Assembly (NCBI GenBank): GCA_020796225.1
Contig: CM036755.1
Span: forward strand, 16,493,317-16,557,316
Origin: Arion vulgaris
Lineage: Eukaryota > Mollusca > Gastropoda > Stylommatophora > Arionidae
Direction: 5' to 3'
DNA: 64,000 nt
The position numbers and the translations under genes were made by a program. Below the pieces are notes generated by a model. That model saw only the letters and a program-made list of their open reading frames with translations, was not told the DNA's origin and did no database searches. Numbering within the stretch: the first letter of the stretch is position 1; every line of letters starts with the position of its first letter. Positions 12,711-24,486 of this stretch are shown in pieces.

Positions 12711-13305
12711 CTGCAAACGACAGGGAAGGGATTTGTTGCACAACATACATTTACTCTAGCTGCAAATGTGTGCATGTCCAGAGCCAACCATAAAGTTATT
12801 TACAGTTGGCTGTGGCCTGCTGGCTCATTGTTTTATGAATGTAGAAGTAAGAAAAAAGAGAACTAACTACGGGACTCACAAATGTTGCAGTTTAGTAGTT
12901 GTATGTAGTCGTCTGAAACTGTAGCTAGCGCTGTAATTGGATTAAAGTGAGGAAAAGTTGCGCTATTCGTCAACCTCATTCTCTCGTCCAGGACTACCTG
13001 TATCCAGGGGCAAGACAAGTCGAGACCATTGGAGATAGTACCAGATGCAGTGGATAACCAGGGCTTTCTGCGTGCATCGCCCGTGCTATATACGATCCAC
13101 ACAGCTTTGCTGTGATTCGCCATTTTAACCGTTGAGCCAGCTAGTGGCCTTATCCGCGAAGTCAGCCGGATCCAGTCTTTGCATGCATAGGTAGCGCATC
13201 GCCTAGCTTACCCATGGAGTTTAGTTTTAGCGTGGTCTCTAACGCTTTAGTACGAGACATAATTCCATTTCATGAGATTAATTACTGTTAACATAAGATT
13301 GTACA
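12710..13305. other. Intron 1 sequence, mostly unassigned
   Basis: An imperfect palindrome (gagccaaccataaa ... tttacagttggctg) lies at 12780-12813. A minus-strand open frame at 12863-13123 (86 codons) has fairly gene-like composition but no domain I recognise. It may belong to a mobile element. Confidence 0.35.
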
Positions 13306-13320
13306 TTACAACAGAGAATA

Positions 13321-14217
13321 ATAATTCCTCTCATACGGTACATAGGGCCTGCAAGTAATTTCTCCATACCGCTCTATCCTGGGCAACTCGCTCAATCTCC
13401 GCCATGGAACTGAGACCAATATTTCCTGTCTCTCTCAGCAAAGTTCGTTTCAGGGTCTCCTTAGGTCGACCTCTCTTTCTTGAACCCTTTGCATCCCACT
13501 TCAATGCCTGCTTTGATATTCGTTGATCATTTCTCCTCAAGGTGTGTCCAACATATCTCCATCTTCTCTTTCTTATAACAGTTGTCACTAGTGGTTGACC
13601 AGACATATCTCTGATTTCATCACTTCTCCTGAATTCGTTCCATTTTATATTCATTATTTTTCGCAGACATCTATTTTCAAATGCATTCAACTTGCTTTCT
13701 ATATCTTTAGTCATTTTCCAACTCTCGCTGGCATATGTTAGGATTGATACAACATTTGAATTGAAAATTCGTAATTTAGTTTTAATACTATATAACTTGC
13801 AGTTCCATATTTTATTTAGACTTTTAAAAGCTGATGTTTCTTTGCAAATTTGTATCATAATTTTTTTTTTAACATTTCCTGTGCAATCAAAATTGATACC
13901 CAAATAGGTGAACTGCTCTGTTATTTTTATCATTTTAGATTCCAGTGTGATATCTGCATTACTTGCCATAGGTGTCTTCATTATATTTGTTTTTTCATAG
14001 CTTATCTGCAGTCCAACTTTTGATGCTATATATGACAAGTTGTCTGTTTTTCTTTGCATATCTTGGTTGTTTCTACTTAACAAGGCAATATCATCTGCAA
14101 AATCCAAATCTTCTAGTTGACTATTTTTACCCAATCGATGCCAGTTTCGCCCCTGCAACATTTTCGCATCACCCAGTCAAAGCCCACTCCAAACAATAGC
14201 GGAAATAGAATACAGCC
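13321..14217 (-). mobile_element. RTE-like LINE, 5'-truncated, with perfect 15-bp target-site duplication
   Basis: The minus strand carries an open frame (14161 to 13331, 276 codons) for the C-terminal half of a non-LTR reverse transcriptase. The catalytic FADD box appears as DLDFADDIALLSR near residues 19-31. The post-palm region contains TYASESWKMTKDIESKLNAF, then a basic GRPKETLKRTL segment and a W-R-N-Y end. The element is flanked by the direct repeat TTACAACAGAGAATA at 13306-13320 and 14218-14232. A short ATT-rich tail follows the stop. The intact frame and perfect duplication indicate a recent insertion. It landed in sequence related to the 54-bp array that follows. Confidence 0.9.
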
Positions 14218-14412
14218 TTACAACAGAGAATACATCTAAGGAAATCATCTGTTAACATAAGATTGTACATTACAACAGAGAACTAACATCTAAGGAAATC
14301 ATCTGTTAACATAAGATTGTACATTACAACAGATAACTAACATCTAAGGAAATCATCTGTTAACATAAGATTGTACATTACAACAGATAACTAACATCTA
14401 AGGGAATCATCA
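14218..14412. repeat. 54-bp tandem repeat, about 3.5 copies
   Basis: The unit contains gttaacataagattgtacat and tacaacagataactaacatc. A single related copy lies on the other side of the LINE at 13285-13320. The LINE therefore inserted into the first unit of this array or its precursor. Confidence 0.88.
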
Positions 14413-14795
14413 TCATCTAGTAGCTTATCCTGTGTAGAACTTTGCAACACTAACAGTCCTTTGTAATTTCTCTCTCTCTCTCATAGGCCAGATGTTCCGC
14501 CTCTGCAGTCGTCATGACCAAACAGTCATTTACATCTGGAATTCATCTTTTCCTTGGTCTTCCTCTTGTCTTCTTTGTTGGGATGCCTCCTTCCATGATG
14601 GTCTTCTCCAAATTGTTATGTCTCTTTATATGTCCAAAATACTTCAATTTTCTCATTCTTATTTGTAGCATCAGTCAGGTTTCTTTGATTTTGAGTTCTT
14701 TCTGGAATAAATATTTTTGTCTTCTTCTCTGTCCATGATATACAGATGACTTTTCTGTAACACTTATATTTAAACGCACATATGTGTCCTAGAGG
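14412..14795 (-). mobile_element. LINE family B 3' fragment (copy 1), minus strand
   Basis: This piece matches 22310-22800 (minus) and 23140-23897 (plus). Shared words include tttatatgtccaaaat and ttgattttgagttctttctg. The minus-strand product of the family resembles the RTE-like C-terminus (W.YFGHI.R...). The minus-strand 3' end is a (GAT)n tail, seen as atcatcatcatc near 14404-14417. It is broken by many small changes. Confidence 0.7.
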
Positions 14796-14819
14796 AATAC
14801 GGTGGGTAATGTTCTAAAT

Positions 14820-15316
14820 GCTAGGGAGATTTGAAATGTGCAGATGACATCGCACTGCTGGCACATTCCTATAAACACATTCAAGAAAGAAGAAAAAACA
14901 ATTGGCAAACTGCACAAAAATACTGATAACATGAAGAAGAAGAGCTGAACATAATCTCAACAAAATAAAACAGAAATGAAGACGATAAATTGAAACAATC
15001 TCGCAGAAATAAAAACATGTAATCGGAAACTGGCAGCAACAGATATATTGACATATTTAGAAAGTATAACAACATCAGATAAGCAAGGAACCACGGCGGA
15101 GGAAGTCAAAGAAAGAAGAGAACAAATACGACTTGGCGTAGAACAGTGGAAGTAGATATGGGCAGTGTAGGTTAGTCATAGAGTTCCATGTGAAGGATGG
15201 TCACTGACCGAGCACGATGGAGAAATGCTGTTGTTGTTGCCCGACAAGATGCGTGCCAGTCATCGATTGCTATGCTGATCTGTGTGCACGGAGAAGAAGA
15301 AGAATAAGAGAAGATG
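14820..15316 (+). mobile_element. RTE-like LINE remnant with internal deletions and (GAA)n tail
   Basis: The + strand near 14836 encodes LKCADDIALLAHSYKHIQE, the FADD region of a reverse transcriptase with the Phe position changed to Cys. The middle is missing. A C-terminal part resumes near 15060 (ITTSDKQGTTAEEVKERREQ) and continues to a piece like LTEHDGEML near 15205. It ends in gaagaagaagaataag at about 15292-15307. It carries several frameshifts and is not active. Confidence 0.65.
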
Positions 15317-15317
15317 T

Positions 15318-17560
15318 ACATTGTACTTTATAATTGTATGCAATTCGATTACTTTATAATTGTATGCAATTCGATTACTTTATAATTGTATGCAATTCGA
15401 TTACTTTATAATTATATGCAATTCGATTACTTTATAATTATATGCAATTCGATTACTTTATAATTATATGCAATTCGATTACTTTATAATTATATGCAAT
15501 TCGATTACTTTATAATTATATGTAATTCGATTACTTTATAATTATATGCAATTCGATTACTTTATAATTATATGCAATTCGATTACTTTATAATTATATG
15601 CAATTCGATTACTTTATAGTTGTATGCAATTCGATTACTTTATAGTTGTATGTAATTCGATTACTTTATAATTATATGCAATTCGATTACTTTATAATTA
15701 TATGCAATTCGATTACTTTATAATTATATGCAATTCGATTACTTTATAATTATATGCAATTCGATTACTTTATAATTATATGTAATTCGATTACTTTATA
15801 ATTATATGCAATTCGATTACTTTATAATTATATGCAATTCGATTACTTTATAATTATATGCAATTCGATTACTTTATAGTTGTATGCAATTCGATTACTT
15901 TATAGTTGTATGTAATTCGATTACTTTATAATTATATGCAATTCGATTACTTTATAATTATATGCAATTCGATTACTTTATAGTTGTATGTAATTCGATT
16001 ACTTTATAATTATATGCAATTCGATTACTTTATAATTATATGCAATTCGATTACTTTATAGTTGTATGTAATTCGATTACTTTATAATTATATGCAATTC
16101 GATTACTTTATAATTATATGCAATTCGATTACTTTATAATTATATGCAATTCGATTACTTTATAGTTGTATGCAATTCGATTACTTTATAGTTGTATGTA
16201 ATTCGATTACTTTATAATTATATGCAATTCGATTACTTTATAATTATATGTAATTCGATTACTTTATAATTATATGCAATTCGATTACTTTATAATTATA
16301 TGCAATTCGATTACTTTATAATTATATGTAATTCGATTACTTTATAATTATATGCAATTCGATTACTTTATAATTATATGCAATTCGATTACTTTATAAT
16401 TATATGCAATTCGATTACTTTATAGTTGTATGCAATTCGATTACTTTATAATTGTATGCAATTCGATTACTTTATAATTATACGCAAATCGATTACTTTA
16501 TAATTGTATGCAATTCGATTACTTTATAATTATACGCAATTCGATTACTTTATAATTATATGCAATTCGATTACTTTATAATTATATGCAATTCGATTAC
16601 TTTATAATTATATGCAATTCGATTACTTTATAATTATATGTAATTCGATTACTTTATAATTATATGCAATTCGATTACTTTATAATTATATGCAATTCGA
16701 TTACTTTATAATTATATGCAATTCGATTACTTTATAGTTGTATGCAATTCGATTACTTTATAGTTGTATGTAATTCGATTACTTTATAATTATATGCAAT
16801 TCGATTACTTTATAATTATATGCAATTCGATTACTTTATAATTATATGCAATTCGATTACTTTATAATTATATGCAATTCGATTACTTTATAATTATATG
16901 TAATTCGATTACTTTATAATTATATGCAATTCGATTACTTTATAATTATATGCAATTCGATTACTTTATAATTATATGCAATTCGATTACTTTATAGTTG
17001 TATGCAATTCGATTACTTTATAGTTGTATGTAATTCGATTACTTTTATATATTATATCATAATTCGATTACTTTATAATTATATGCAATTCGATTACTTT
17101 ATAGTTGTATGTAATTCGATTACTTTATAATTATATGCAATTCGATTACTTTATAATTATATGCAATTCGATTACTTTATAATTATATGAATTCGATTAC
17201 TTTATAATTATATGCAATTCGATTACTTTATAATTATATGCAATTCGATTACTTTATAATTATATGCAATTCGATTACTTTATATTATATGCTAATTCGA
17301 TTACTTTATAATTATATGCAATTCGATTACTTTATAATTATATGCAATTCGATTACTTTATAATTATATGCAATTCGATTACTTTATAATTATATGCAAT
17401 TCGATTACTTTATAATTATATGCAATTCGATTACTTTATAATTATATGCAATTCGATTACTTTATAATTATATGCAATTCGATTACTTTATAATTATTAA
17501 TTGTTACTTTATAATTATATGCAATTCGATTACTTATAGTTGATGCAATTGATTTATTTT
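15318..17560. repeat. 26-bp AT-rich minisatellite, about 86 copies
   Basis: The unit is attactttataattatatg plus caattcg (26 bp). Variants differ at tatagttgtatg versus tataattatatg and at gtaattcg versus gcaattcg. The variants recur in a regular order (for example the tatagttg pair), which shows higher-order blocks of several units duplicated together. Confidence 0.96.
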
Positions 17561-18165
17561 GTTAATTGTTAACGTAAGTTATACCATTCTCTGGGGTCAC
17601 AAGCACAATAAAATAGAGTGACAATGTTGCGCTAGGGTCAGTGAGCTGGCACTGACCAAGATCCTACCCCACCTTCCTGCGGTGACCCTGGACAAAGAAT
17701 GAGGTAATCTAGACTGGTAAAATAGAGTGACAATGTTGCGCTAGGGTCAGTGAGCTGGCACTGACCAAGATCCTACCCCACCTTCCTGCGGTGACCCTGG
17801 ACAAAGAATGAGGTAATCTAGTCTGGCAAATCTGGTGGGGATTGAAGGAGAATGTAGTAGTGTGCGCAGTCATGAATGCTATGTGATCTGTGTGTAATAG
17901 AAAGCAGAATCCCAGAGTCGATGCGTTTACATGTGTCTCCTACCTGTCGCTGACGTCTAGAGATAAATAACAGGCACAAGGGAAGTGCAAATGACCGATA
18001 ATTGGAGTACGGAAATGCCATAACGAAAAGTCTACTAGCAAAAAGTCAAGCTGGATCGTCGTACCATATTCCCTATTCACTTAAGTACTTGTGTTTAGTC
18101 GCAGTCTATTGTTTCTGCTTGCATTGAAGGGAAAATACAAACTAGAAACTCTAAATTTTCTAGTG
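17560..18165. other. Intron 1 sequence with a 109-bp tandem duplication
   Basis: A segment containing gtgacaatgttgcgctaggg and ccccaccttcctgcggtgac is present twice, at about 17609-17717 and 17718-17826. The copies differ only near their ends (agactgg versus agtctgg). The rest to 18165 has no recognisable feature; a minus-strand open frame at 17818-18021 shows no domain. Confidence 0.7.
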
Positions 18166-18167
18166 GC

Positions 18168-19062
18168 GACAAAATGATAAGTTTCACAGAATGATAAGTT
18201 TCACAAAATGATAAGTTTCACAAAATGATAAGTTTCACAAAATGATAAGTTTCACAAAATGATAAGTTTCACAAAATGATAAGTTTCACAAAATGATAAG
18301 TTTCACAAAATGATAAGTTTCACAAAATGATAAGTTTCACAAAATGATAAGTTTCACAAAATGATAAGTTTCACAGAATGATAAGTTTCACAAAATGATA
18401 AGTTTCACAAAATGATAAGTTTCACAAAATGATAAGTTTCACAAAATGATAAGTTTCACAGAATGATAAGTTTCACAAAATGATACGTTTCACAAAATGA
18501 TAAGTTTCACAGAATGATAAGTTTCACAGAATGATAAGTTTCACAAAATGATAAGTTTCACAAAATGATAAGTTTCACAGAATGATAAGTTTCACAGAAT
18601 GATAAGTTTCACAAAATGATAAGTTTCACAAAATGATAAGTTTCACAAAATGATAAGTTTCACAAAATGATAAGTTTCACAAAATGATAAGTTTCACAAA
18701 ATGATAAGTTTCACAAAATGATAAGTTTCACAGAATGATAAGTTTCACAGAATGATAAGTTTCACAAAATGATAAGTTTCACAAAATGATAAGTTTCACA
18801 AAATGATAAGTTTCACAAAATGATAAGTTTCACAGAATGATAAGTTTCACAGAATGATAAGTTTCACAGAATGATAAGTTTCACAGAATGATAAGTTTCA
18901 CAAAATGATAAGTTTCACAGAATGATAAGTTTCACAAAATGATAAGTTTCACAGAATGATAAGTTTCACAAAATGATAAGTTTCACAAAATGATAAGTTT
19001 CACAGAATGATAAGTTTCACAAAATGATAAGTTTCACAAAATGATAAGTTTCACAGAATGGT
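18168..19062. repeat. 17-bp minisatellite, about 52 copies
   Basis: The unit is atgataagtttcacaaa. The variation is mainly cacaaa versus cacaga. It is highly homogeneous. Confidence 0.97.
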
Positions 19063-19280
19063 TTATATTGTTTCTTATCCGGAACGACCTCACCAAGTCA
19101 TAAAATGTACAAAGCAATGAACATGCTCTTCAGCGTAGGTCCCACACAAGCTGCACTGCATGGTTTTAACATGATCAGTAAAGAGGGTTGGACATTCGAT
19201 GTACACACAAAAGACCGAAAATTTAAAGAATTGTCTGCAAACCCAACATTTCCTTGAGCCGACATTTTTTGATTCGCGTC

Positions 19281-19432
19281 CTCTACATGTGTACCCTCCT
19301 ACATGTGTACCCTCTACATGTGTACCCTCTACATGTGTACCCTCTACATGTGTACCCTCTACATGTGTACCCTCTACATGTGTAGTCTCTACATGTGTAC
19401 CCTCTACATGTGTACCCTCTACATGTGTAGGA
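19281..19432. repeat. 15-bp minisatellite, about 10 copies
   Basis: The unit is tacatgtgtaccctc. The period is divisible by three and creates a short fake open frame. Confidence 0.95.
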
Positions 19433-20002
19433 GCCTATGAACCAAGCGCAAAGTATTTAAATTCTCGGCACACACCAAACAAGCCACGAGGAGCGATTAC
19501 GTTGGTTAATCTAGAGCCAACTATAAACTTATGGGCCTGCGGACTCAGGCACAGCCAACTCTAGATTTTATAGTTGGCTCTGACTCAGGCAAGAATTATG
19601 GGAAATCGGACCACAACTACAGCACGTGACCTCGCATTCCAGTATTGTTGTATATAGACGAATCCATTTTAAAATCAACACAAAATGCTAAATCGAAGTT
19701 ATATTATACAGGGTTAAGTTTAACAATAAGAAATATCAATATTATGAATAATTTTCATCAATAAATAACCATAGACTCACAGAATTGAGTAAAATTGCAA
19801 AAAGCTTGCAGTGTTCTATGAAAAAACCAATCTAACTTAACCAGCCCCCAACTTAAACTAGGTCAGGCATTTTCCCGTCAGTAGTCATGCCCCATGCGCA
19901 AAGAAGAAGATCTATTTTTTAACTTTATAAATGTGCTTTTTTACTTTGTGAAACTTTTAATTTAAAAAAATGAACCTTCATTATGTCAATGAATTTGTCT
20001 AG
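19433..20002. other. End of intron 1, with a perfect hairpin
   Basis: The arms agagccaactataaa (19513-19527) and tttatagttggctct (19567-19581) are perfect inverted repeats around a 39-base loop. They look like a small palindromic or foldback element; a related imperfect one is at 12780-12813. The rest is AT-rich and unassigned. It ends in the acceptor gaatttgtctag before exon 2. Confidence 0.6.
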
Positions 20003-20178
20003 AAATTCTACACTTGGATACTGGCGTGGTTGTCAACGACAACATAACAAAAAATGTCCGTGTCAGAAGACAGGTACATCGAGATATGGTCGGCTTCAAC
20101 ATAGAGCAGAAATATGACATTCTACAGAGGCACAACATCCTTAGGAGTAAATCTCAGGCAAGCAACATGATAATGATG
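20003..20178 (+). CDS. CAP-domain secreted protein, exon 2
   Basis: The exon starts in phase 1 (two bases complete the codon begun in exon 1) after the acceptor tttgtctag and ends in phase 0 before GTGAGT at 20179. The first half encodes a linker including DTGVVVNDNITKNVRVRRQV. The second half is the start of the CAP fold: KYDILQRHNILRSKSQASNM. The HN..R motif and the A-S-N-M turn are typical of CAP proteins (usual form HN..R......A.NM...W). The next expected residues (W-D-x-E-L) open exon 3. No duplicated donor is seen here, although a GA-rich array begins about 150 bp downstream. Confidence 0.88.
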
Positions 20179-20299
20179 GTGAGTCTTGGAAGAATGAAGT
20201 GCAAAGAGAAGACACTTTATAAGAGAGAGGGGAGAGAGATGGGGGTAGAGACATTAAGAGACATGAGAGAGAGACAGAGAGGCGGTAGATAGAGGGACA

Positions 20300-22035
20300 T
20301 AAAGACACAGAAACAGGCAGAGAGCGAGAGAGTTAAGAGATACACACATAGACGGAGAGAGTTAAGAGATGCACACATAGACGGAGAGAGTTAAGAGATG
20401 CACACATAGACGGAGAGAGAGAGGGGAGTTAAGGATGCACACATAGACGGAGAGAGTTAAGAGATGCACACATAGACGGAGAGAGAGAGTTAAGAGATAC
20501 ACACATAGACGGAGAGAGAGAGAGAGTTAAGAGATGCACACATAGACGGAGAGAGAGAGAGTTAAGAGATACACACATAGACGGAGAGAGAGAGAGTTAA
20601 GAGATACACATATAGACGGAGAGAGAGTTAAGAGATACACACATAGACGGAGAGAGAGTTAAGAGATACACACATAGACGGAGAGAGAGAGAGAGTAAGA
20701 GATACACACATAGACGGAGAGAGAGAGTAAGAGATACACACATAGACGGAGAGATTTAAGAGATACACACATATACGGAGAGAGAGAGTAAGAGATACAC
20801 ACATAGACGGAGAGAGAGAGTAAGAGATACACACATAGACGGAGAGAGAGAGAGTAAGAGATACACACATAGACGGAGAGAGAGAGTAAGAGATACACAC
20901 ATAGACGGAGAGAGAGAGAGAGTAAGAGATACACACATAGACGGAGAGAGAGTAAGAGATACACACATAGACGGAGAGAGAGAGAGTAAGAGATACACAC
21001 ATAGACGGAGAGAGAGAGAGTAAGAGATACACACATAGACGGAGAGAGAGAGAGTTAAGAGATACACACATAGACGGAGAGAGAGTTAAGAGATACACAC
21101 ATAGATGGAGAGAGAGAGTAAGAGATACACACATAGACGGAGAGAGAGAGTAGGAGATACACACATAGACGGAGAGAGAGTAAGAGATACACACATAGAC
21201 GGAGAGAGAGAGAGAGAGATAAGAGATACACACATAGACGGAGAGAGTTAAGAGATACACACATAGACGGAGAGAGAGTTAAGAGATACACACATAGACG
21301 GAGAGAGAGTTAAGAGATACACACATAGACGGAGAGAGAGTTAAGAGATACACACATAGACGGAGAGAGAGAGAGTAAGAGATACACATATAGACGGAGA
21401 GAAAGTTAAGAGATACACACATAGACGGAGAGAGAGTTAAGAGATACACACATAGACGGAGAGAGAGAGAGTAAGAGATACACACATAGACGGAGAGAGA
21501 GAGTAAGAGATACACACATAGACGGAGAGAGAGAGAGTAAGAGATACACACATAGACGGAGAGAGAGAGGTAAGAGATACACACATAGACGGAGAGAGAG
21601 AGAGAGTAAGAGATACACACATAGACGGAGAGAGAGAGAGTAAGAGATACACACATAGACGGAGAGAGAGAGTAAGAGATACACACATAGACGGAGAGAG
21701 AGAGTAAGAGATACACACATAGACGGAGAGAGAGTTAAGAGATACACACATAGACGGAGAGAGAGAGATACACACATAGACGGAGAGAGAGAGATACACA
21801 CATAGACGGAGAGAGAGTTAAGAGATACACACATAGACGGAGAGAGAGTTAAGAGATTCACACATAGACGGAGAGAGAGTTAAGAGATACACACATAGAC
21901 GGAGAGAGAGTTAAGAGATACACACATAGACGGAGAAAGAGTAAGAGATACACACATAGACGGAGAGAGAGAAAGTAAGAGATACACACATAGACGGAGA
22001 GAGAGAAAGTAAGAGATACACACAAAGACGGAGAG
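20300..22035. repeat. GA-rich minisatellite of about 31 bp, about 53 copies, variable length
   Basis: The core is gagatacacacatagacgg followed by a (ga)n stretch of changing length and then gtaa or gttaa. The variable microsatellite inside each unit makes the period vary. Long minus-strand open frames here (up to 210 residues of S-V-Y-V-C-I-S type) are repeat artefacts. From 22035 to 22160 the sequence decays into simple GA-rich DNA. Confidence 0.95.
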
Positions 22036-22304
22036 AGAAAGAGAGAGTGATGGTGCAGATACATTAAGAGACGTAGAGCGAGAGAGACAGACAGAGCGAT
22101 AGATTGATAGAGAGACATATAGAAGCAGGCAGAGAGACAGAGAGATAAACATATAGACGTAGAGAAAGAGATAGCGAGAAGGACATCTAGTGACTTCTGG
22201 TAGCAACATTGAACGTCTTACAGTATTTAGTAAATGTGACGTTCATACACAGAATTGATAGAGTTAAATCTATTGTCCATCTATTTACCTATCTATCTAT
22301 TTTA

Positions 22305-22805
22305 TATCATCATCAAATAGTTTGTCCTGAGCAGAACTTTGCCACCCCAACAGTCCTCCGGAATTTCTCTCTTGTAGACCAGATGTCCTGCCTCTGCAGC
22401 CGTCATGTTCAAACCATCAGTTACATCCTGAATCCATCTTCTCCGTGGTCTTCCTTTTCTTCGCTTTGCCTCCTTCCATGATCTCCAGCCCTTCGTGTCT
22501 TTTTATATGTCCAAAATATCTCCATTTTTTCTTTCTTATTTGTAGCATCAGCCAGTTTTCTTTGATTTTGAGTTCTTTCTGAATAGATCTATTTGTTCTC
22601 TTCTCTGTCCATGATATACGGAGAACTCTTCTGTAACACTTATATTCAAAAGCACATATATGTTTTTCCACTGCCTTATTAAATGTCCATGCTTCACATC
22701 CATACGTGTAACTGAGAATATGCATGCTCTTAGTATTCTGATGTTTATTTCTTATCAGTTCCGCTCCATACTATTTTAGTTGTTTAATTTGTTGCAAAGC
22801 CATGT
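22305..22805 (-). mobile_element. LINE family B 3' fragment (copy 2)
   Basis: The minus strand has an open frame (22725 to 22417) containing YTYGCEAWTFNKAVEKHICA, then RRVLRISWTEKRTN and KKWRYFGHIKRHEG. This is the post-palm C-terminal region of an RTE-like reverse transcriptase. The 3' end (minus) is near 22305 with a short (GAT)n tail. Related copies lie at 14412-14795 and 23140-23897. Confidence 0.8.
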
Positions 22806-23140
22806 TTCTAGGGTTTTCTAGGCATTGTCTTGGAGGGTTGTCTGCCATTGCTTTCCTTCCTGGCAGTGTCCATACTGGCCCATATACATTTACAATTATC
22901 CATATTATTAGCTGTGGTACATTATGGCGGGTTCCGAAACGAGGGAGTGCACGAATCTCTGTAGCACTGCCAACATAGCATTATGAGCAAAAAGTCGTTG
23001 TTTATTGACGTCAGAAAATGGTTGGTCAGTTACGCCACTGGAAAATACATGTTCTCAGTATTTTTAATACTTTATATGTATTAAGTAGTCACTTAAAATG
23101 TAGTCTGCTTTCTACGTGTTTAAGTTGTATTAAGTTGTCA
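22806..23140. other. Intron 2 sequence, unassigned
   Basis: No domain or repeat unit is recognised here. Confidence 0.4.
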
Positions 23141-23897
23141 CATCGATAAGAGCATGCATATTCCCAGTGGCAACATATGGGTGTGAAGCATGGCCATTTA
23201 ATCATCATCATCAGGTGCCGTGCTGGCTGGCGTAGGCGATCATGGATCTCCACAAATCTCTGTTGTTGGTGTTTGCTTTCAACTCAGATGTTTACGCTCT
23301 ACCGTGCCATGAAGTCAGGCTATCCAAAATTTGCTCTCTGTGTCTTCCTGTCTCGTCTACCCTCGATTTTACCGGTTGTCACAATGTGTTCTAAACCTCC
23401 CTCCTCATCACATGTCCGAAAAATGATGACTGCCTCTTTCTTATATTGATGATAAGCTTTCTCTGTGTCTTGATCTCATTCAACACCTCAACATTAGTCA
23501 TTTTAGCAGTCCAGGCCATTTAATAAGGCAGGGGAAAAACATATATGTGCTTTTTAATATAAGTGTTACAGAAGAGTCCTCTGTATATCATGGATAGAGA
23601 GGAGAACAAATAGATCTATCTAGAAAGAAGTCAAAATCAATGAAAACTGGCTAATGCTACAAATAAGAAAGAAAATTGAAATATTTTGGACATATAAAAA
23701 GATACGAAGGACTGGAGAAGACCATCATGGAAGGAGGCATACCGGCAAAGAGAAGAAGATGAAGACCACGGAGAATATGGATTGATGTATGTAACTGATG
23801 GTTTAAACATGACAGTTGCAGAGGCGGGACATCTGGTCTAGGAGAGAGAGAAATTCCGAAGGATTGTTGGGGTGACAAAGTTCTGCTCAGGACAAGC
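23140..23897 (+). mobile_element. LINE family B 3' fragment (copy 3), split by a nested insertion
   Basis: The + strand matches the other two copies: catatgggtgtgaagcatgg at about 23173-23192, then, after an insertion, gtgttacagaagagtcctct and ttttggacatataaaaag. It ends with gttctgctcaggacaa at 23879-23895, the same 3' end as copy 2. The insertion at about 23205-23510 separates the two halves. Confidence 0.8.
23205..23512 (-). mobile_element. Second retroelement 3' fragment nested in LINE family B copy 3
   Basis: The insert starts on the + strand with atcatcatcatc, which is a (GAT)n 3' tail on the minus strand. The flanking host sequence ggccatttaat is present on both sides (about 23193-23204 and 23513-23524), as expected for a target-site duplication of about 11 bp. 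The minus-strand product has frames open in short pieces only. The tail type suggests another RTE-like 3' end. Confidence 0.65.
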
Positions 23898-23917
23898 TAT
23901 TTGATTTGTACCTCACT

Positions 23918-24122
23918 TTTTTTTTTCCGATCCAGAAGCACTTGAGCTGAAAGATCTTCGGCTCGGTGTCATGGACATCGTAAACCTTCGGTTCGGTGCC
24001 ACGAACACCGTAAATCTGGGAAACCTGTAGCTTTTCTGCCAATCCGCGGAGTTGAACCCGCACTTACAGAGGACTTGTCACCCGTAGTCCAACGCGCTAC
24101 GAACACGCTGGGCAGGCGGGCA
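23918..24122 (-). mobile_element. tRNA-derived SINE, family 3, with target-site duplication
   Basis: On the minus strand the head has an A-box-like tagcgcgttggac and a B-box-like gggttcaactccgcg. The body follows, with two related pieces (ccgaaccgaaggtttacg and ccgagccgaagatctttc). It ends in a poly-A tail (poly-T on the plus strand at 23918-23926). The direct repeats atttgtacctcact (23904-23917) and atttgcacctcact (24123-24136) match at 13 of 14 positions. Confidence 0.85.
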
Positions 24123-24359
24123 ATTTGCACCTCACTTAAAGAGGTACGTTCGTTATGCCAGTTAGACGCCTACGGTCTCATATGTCCTCACCTCACATGA
24201 ACTGTGAACTTTAACCTGACGACTAATTGATTGATCTGACATGACCACTGACTTGAAGACAAGAAGATAAAAGATATATATTTATTGTTTACATGCACAT
24301 TTTATAGACAGACGCACGAACACACACACAATCTCACGTAGACAAACTTGTGTTTTTAG

Positions 24360-24486
24360 CAGTGGGACACAGAGCTTGAGAAACTAGCTTACAGCTGGGC
24401 ACAACAGTGTAAGTTTGTGCACAGCAGCAATAGGAAAAACGTTGCAGGCTATAGCTATGTGGGAGAGAATCTTTACGCTGGAACAG
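24360..24486 (+). CDS. CAP-domain secreted protein, exon 3
   Basis: The acceptor is tgtgtttttag; the exon begins in phase 0 and ends in phase 1 before GTAACT at 24487. It encodes QWDTELEKLAYSWAQQCKFV, then HSSNRKNVAGYSYVGENLYA. This is the CAP core: W-D-x-E-L...A..W...C.F.H, then GENLY. The His of VHSS and the Glu of GENLY are the first two residues of the conserved His/Glu cavity of the superfamily. The last bases, gctggaacag, and the donor are repeated about 21 more times downstream in the 49-bp array. Confidence 0.95.

Noticed and set aside
12863..13123. Minus-strand open frame as a host gene
   Set aside because: No domain recognised and no supporting splice or start signals; kept only as unassigned sequence.
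13331..14161. A host gene of 276 codons on the minus strand
   Set aside because: The FADD box, the post-palm motifs, the truncated 5' end and the target-site duplications identify it as a LINE.
20628..22209. Minus-strand open frames up to 210 residues
   Set aside because: A direct result of the roughly 31-bp GA-rich repeat; three overlapping frames give the same S-V-Y-V-C-I-S words.
24040..24122. A functional tRNA gene
   Set aside because: The tRNA-like boxes belong to a SINE with poly-A tail and target-site duplication; the cloverleaf is followed directly by SINE body.
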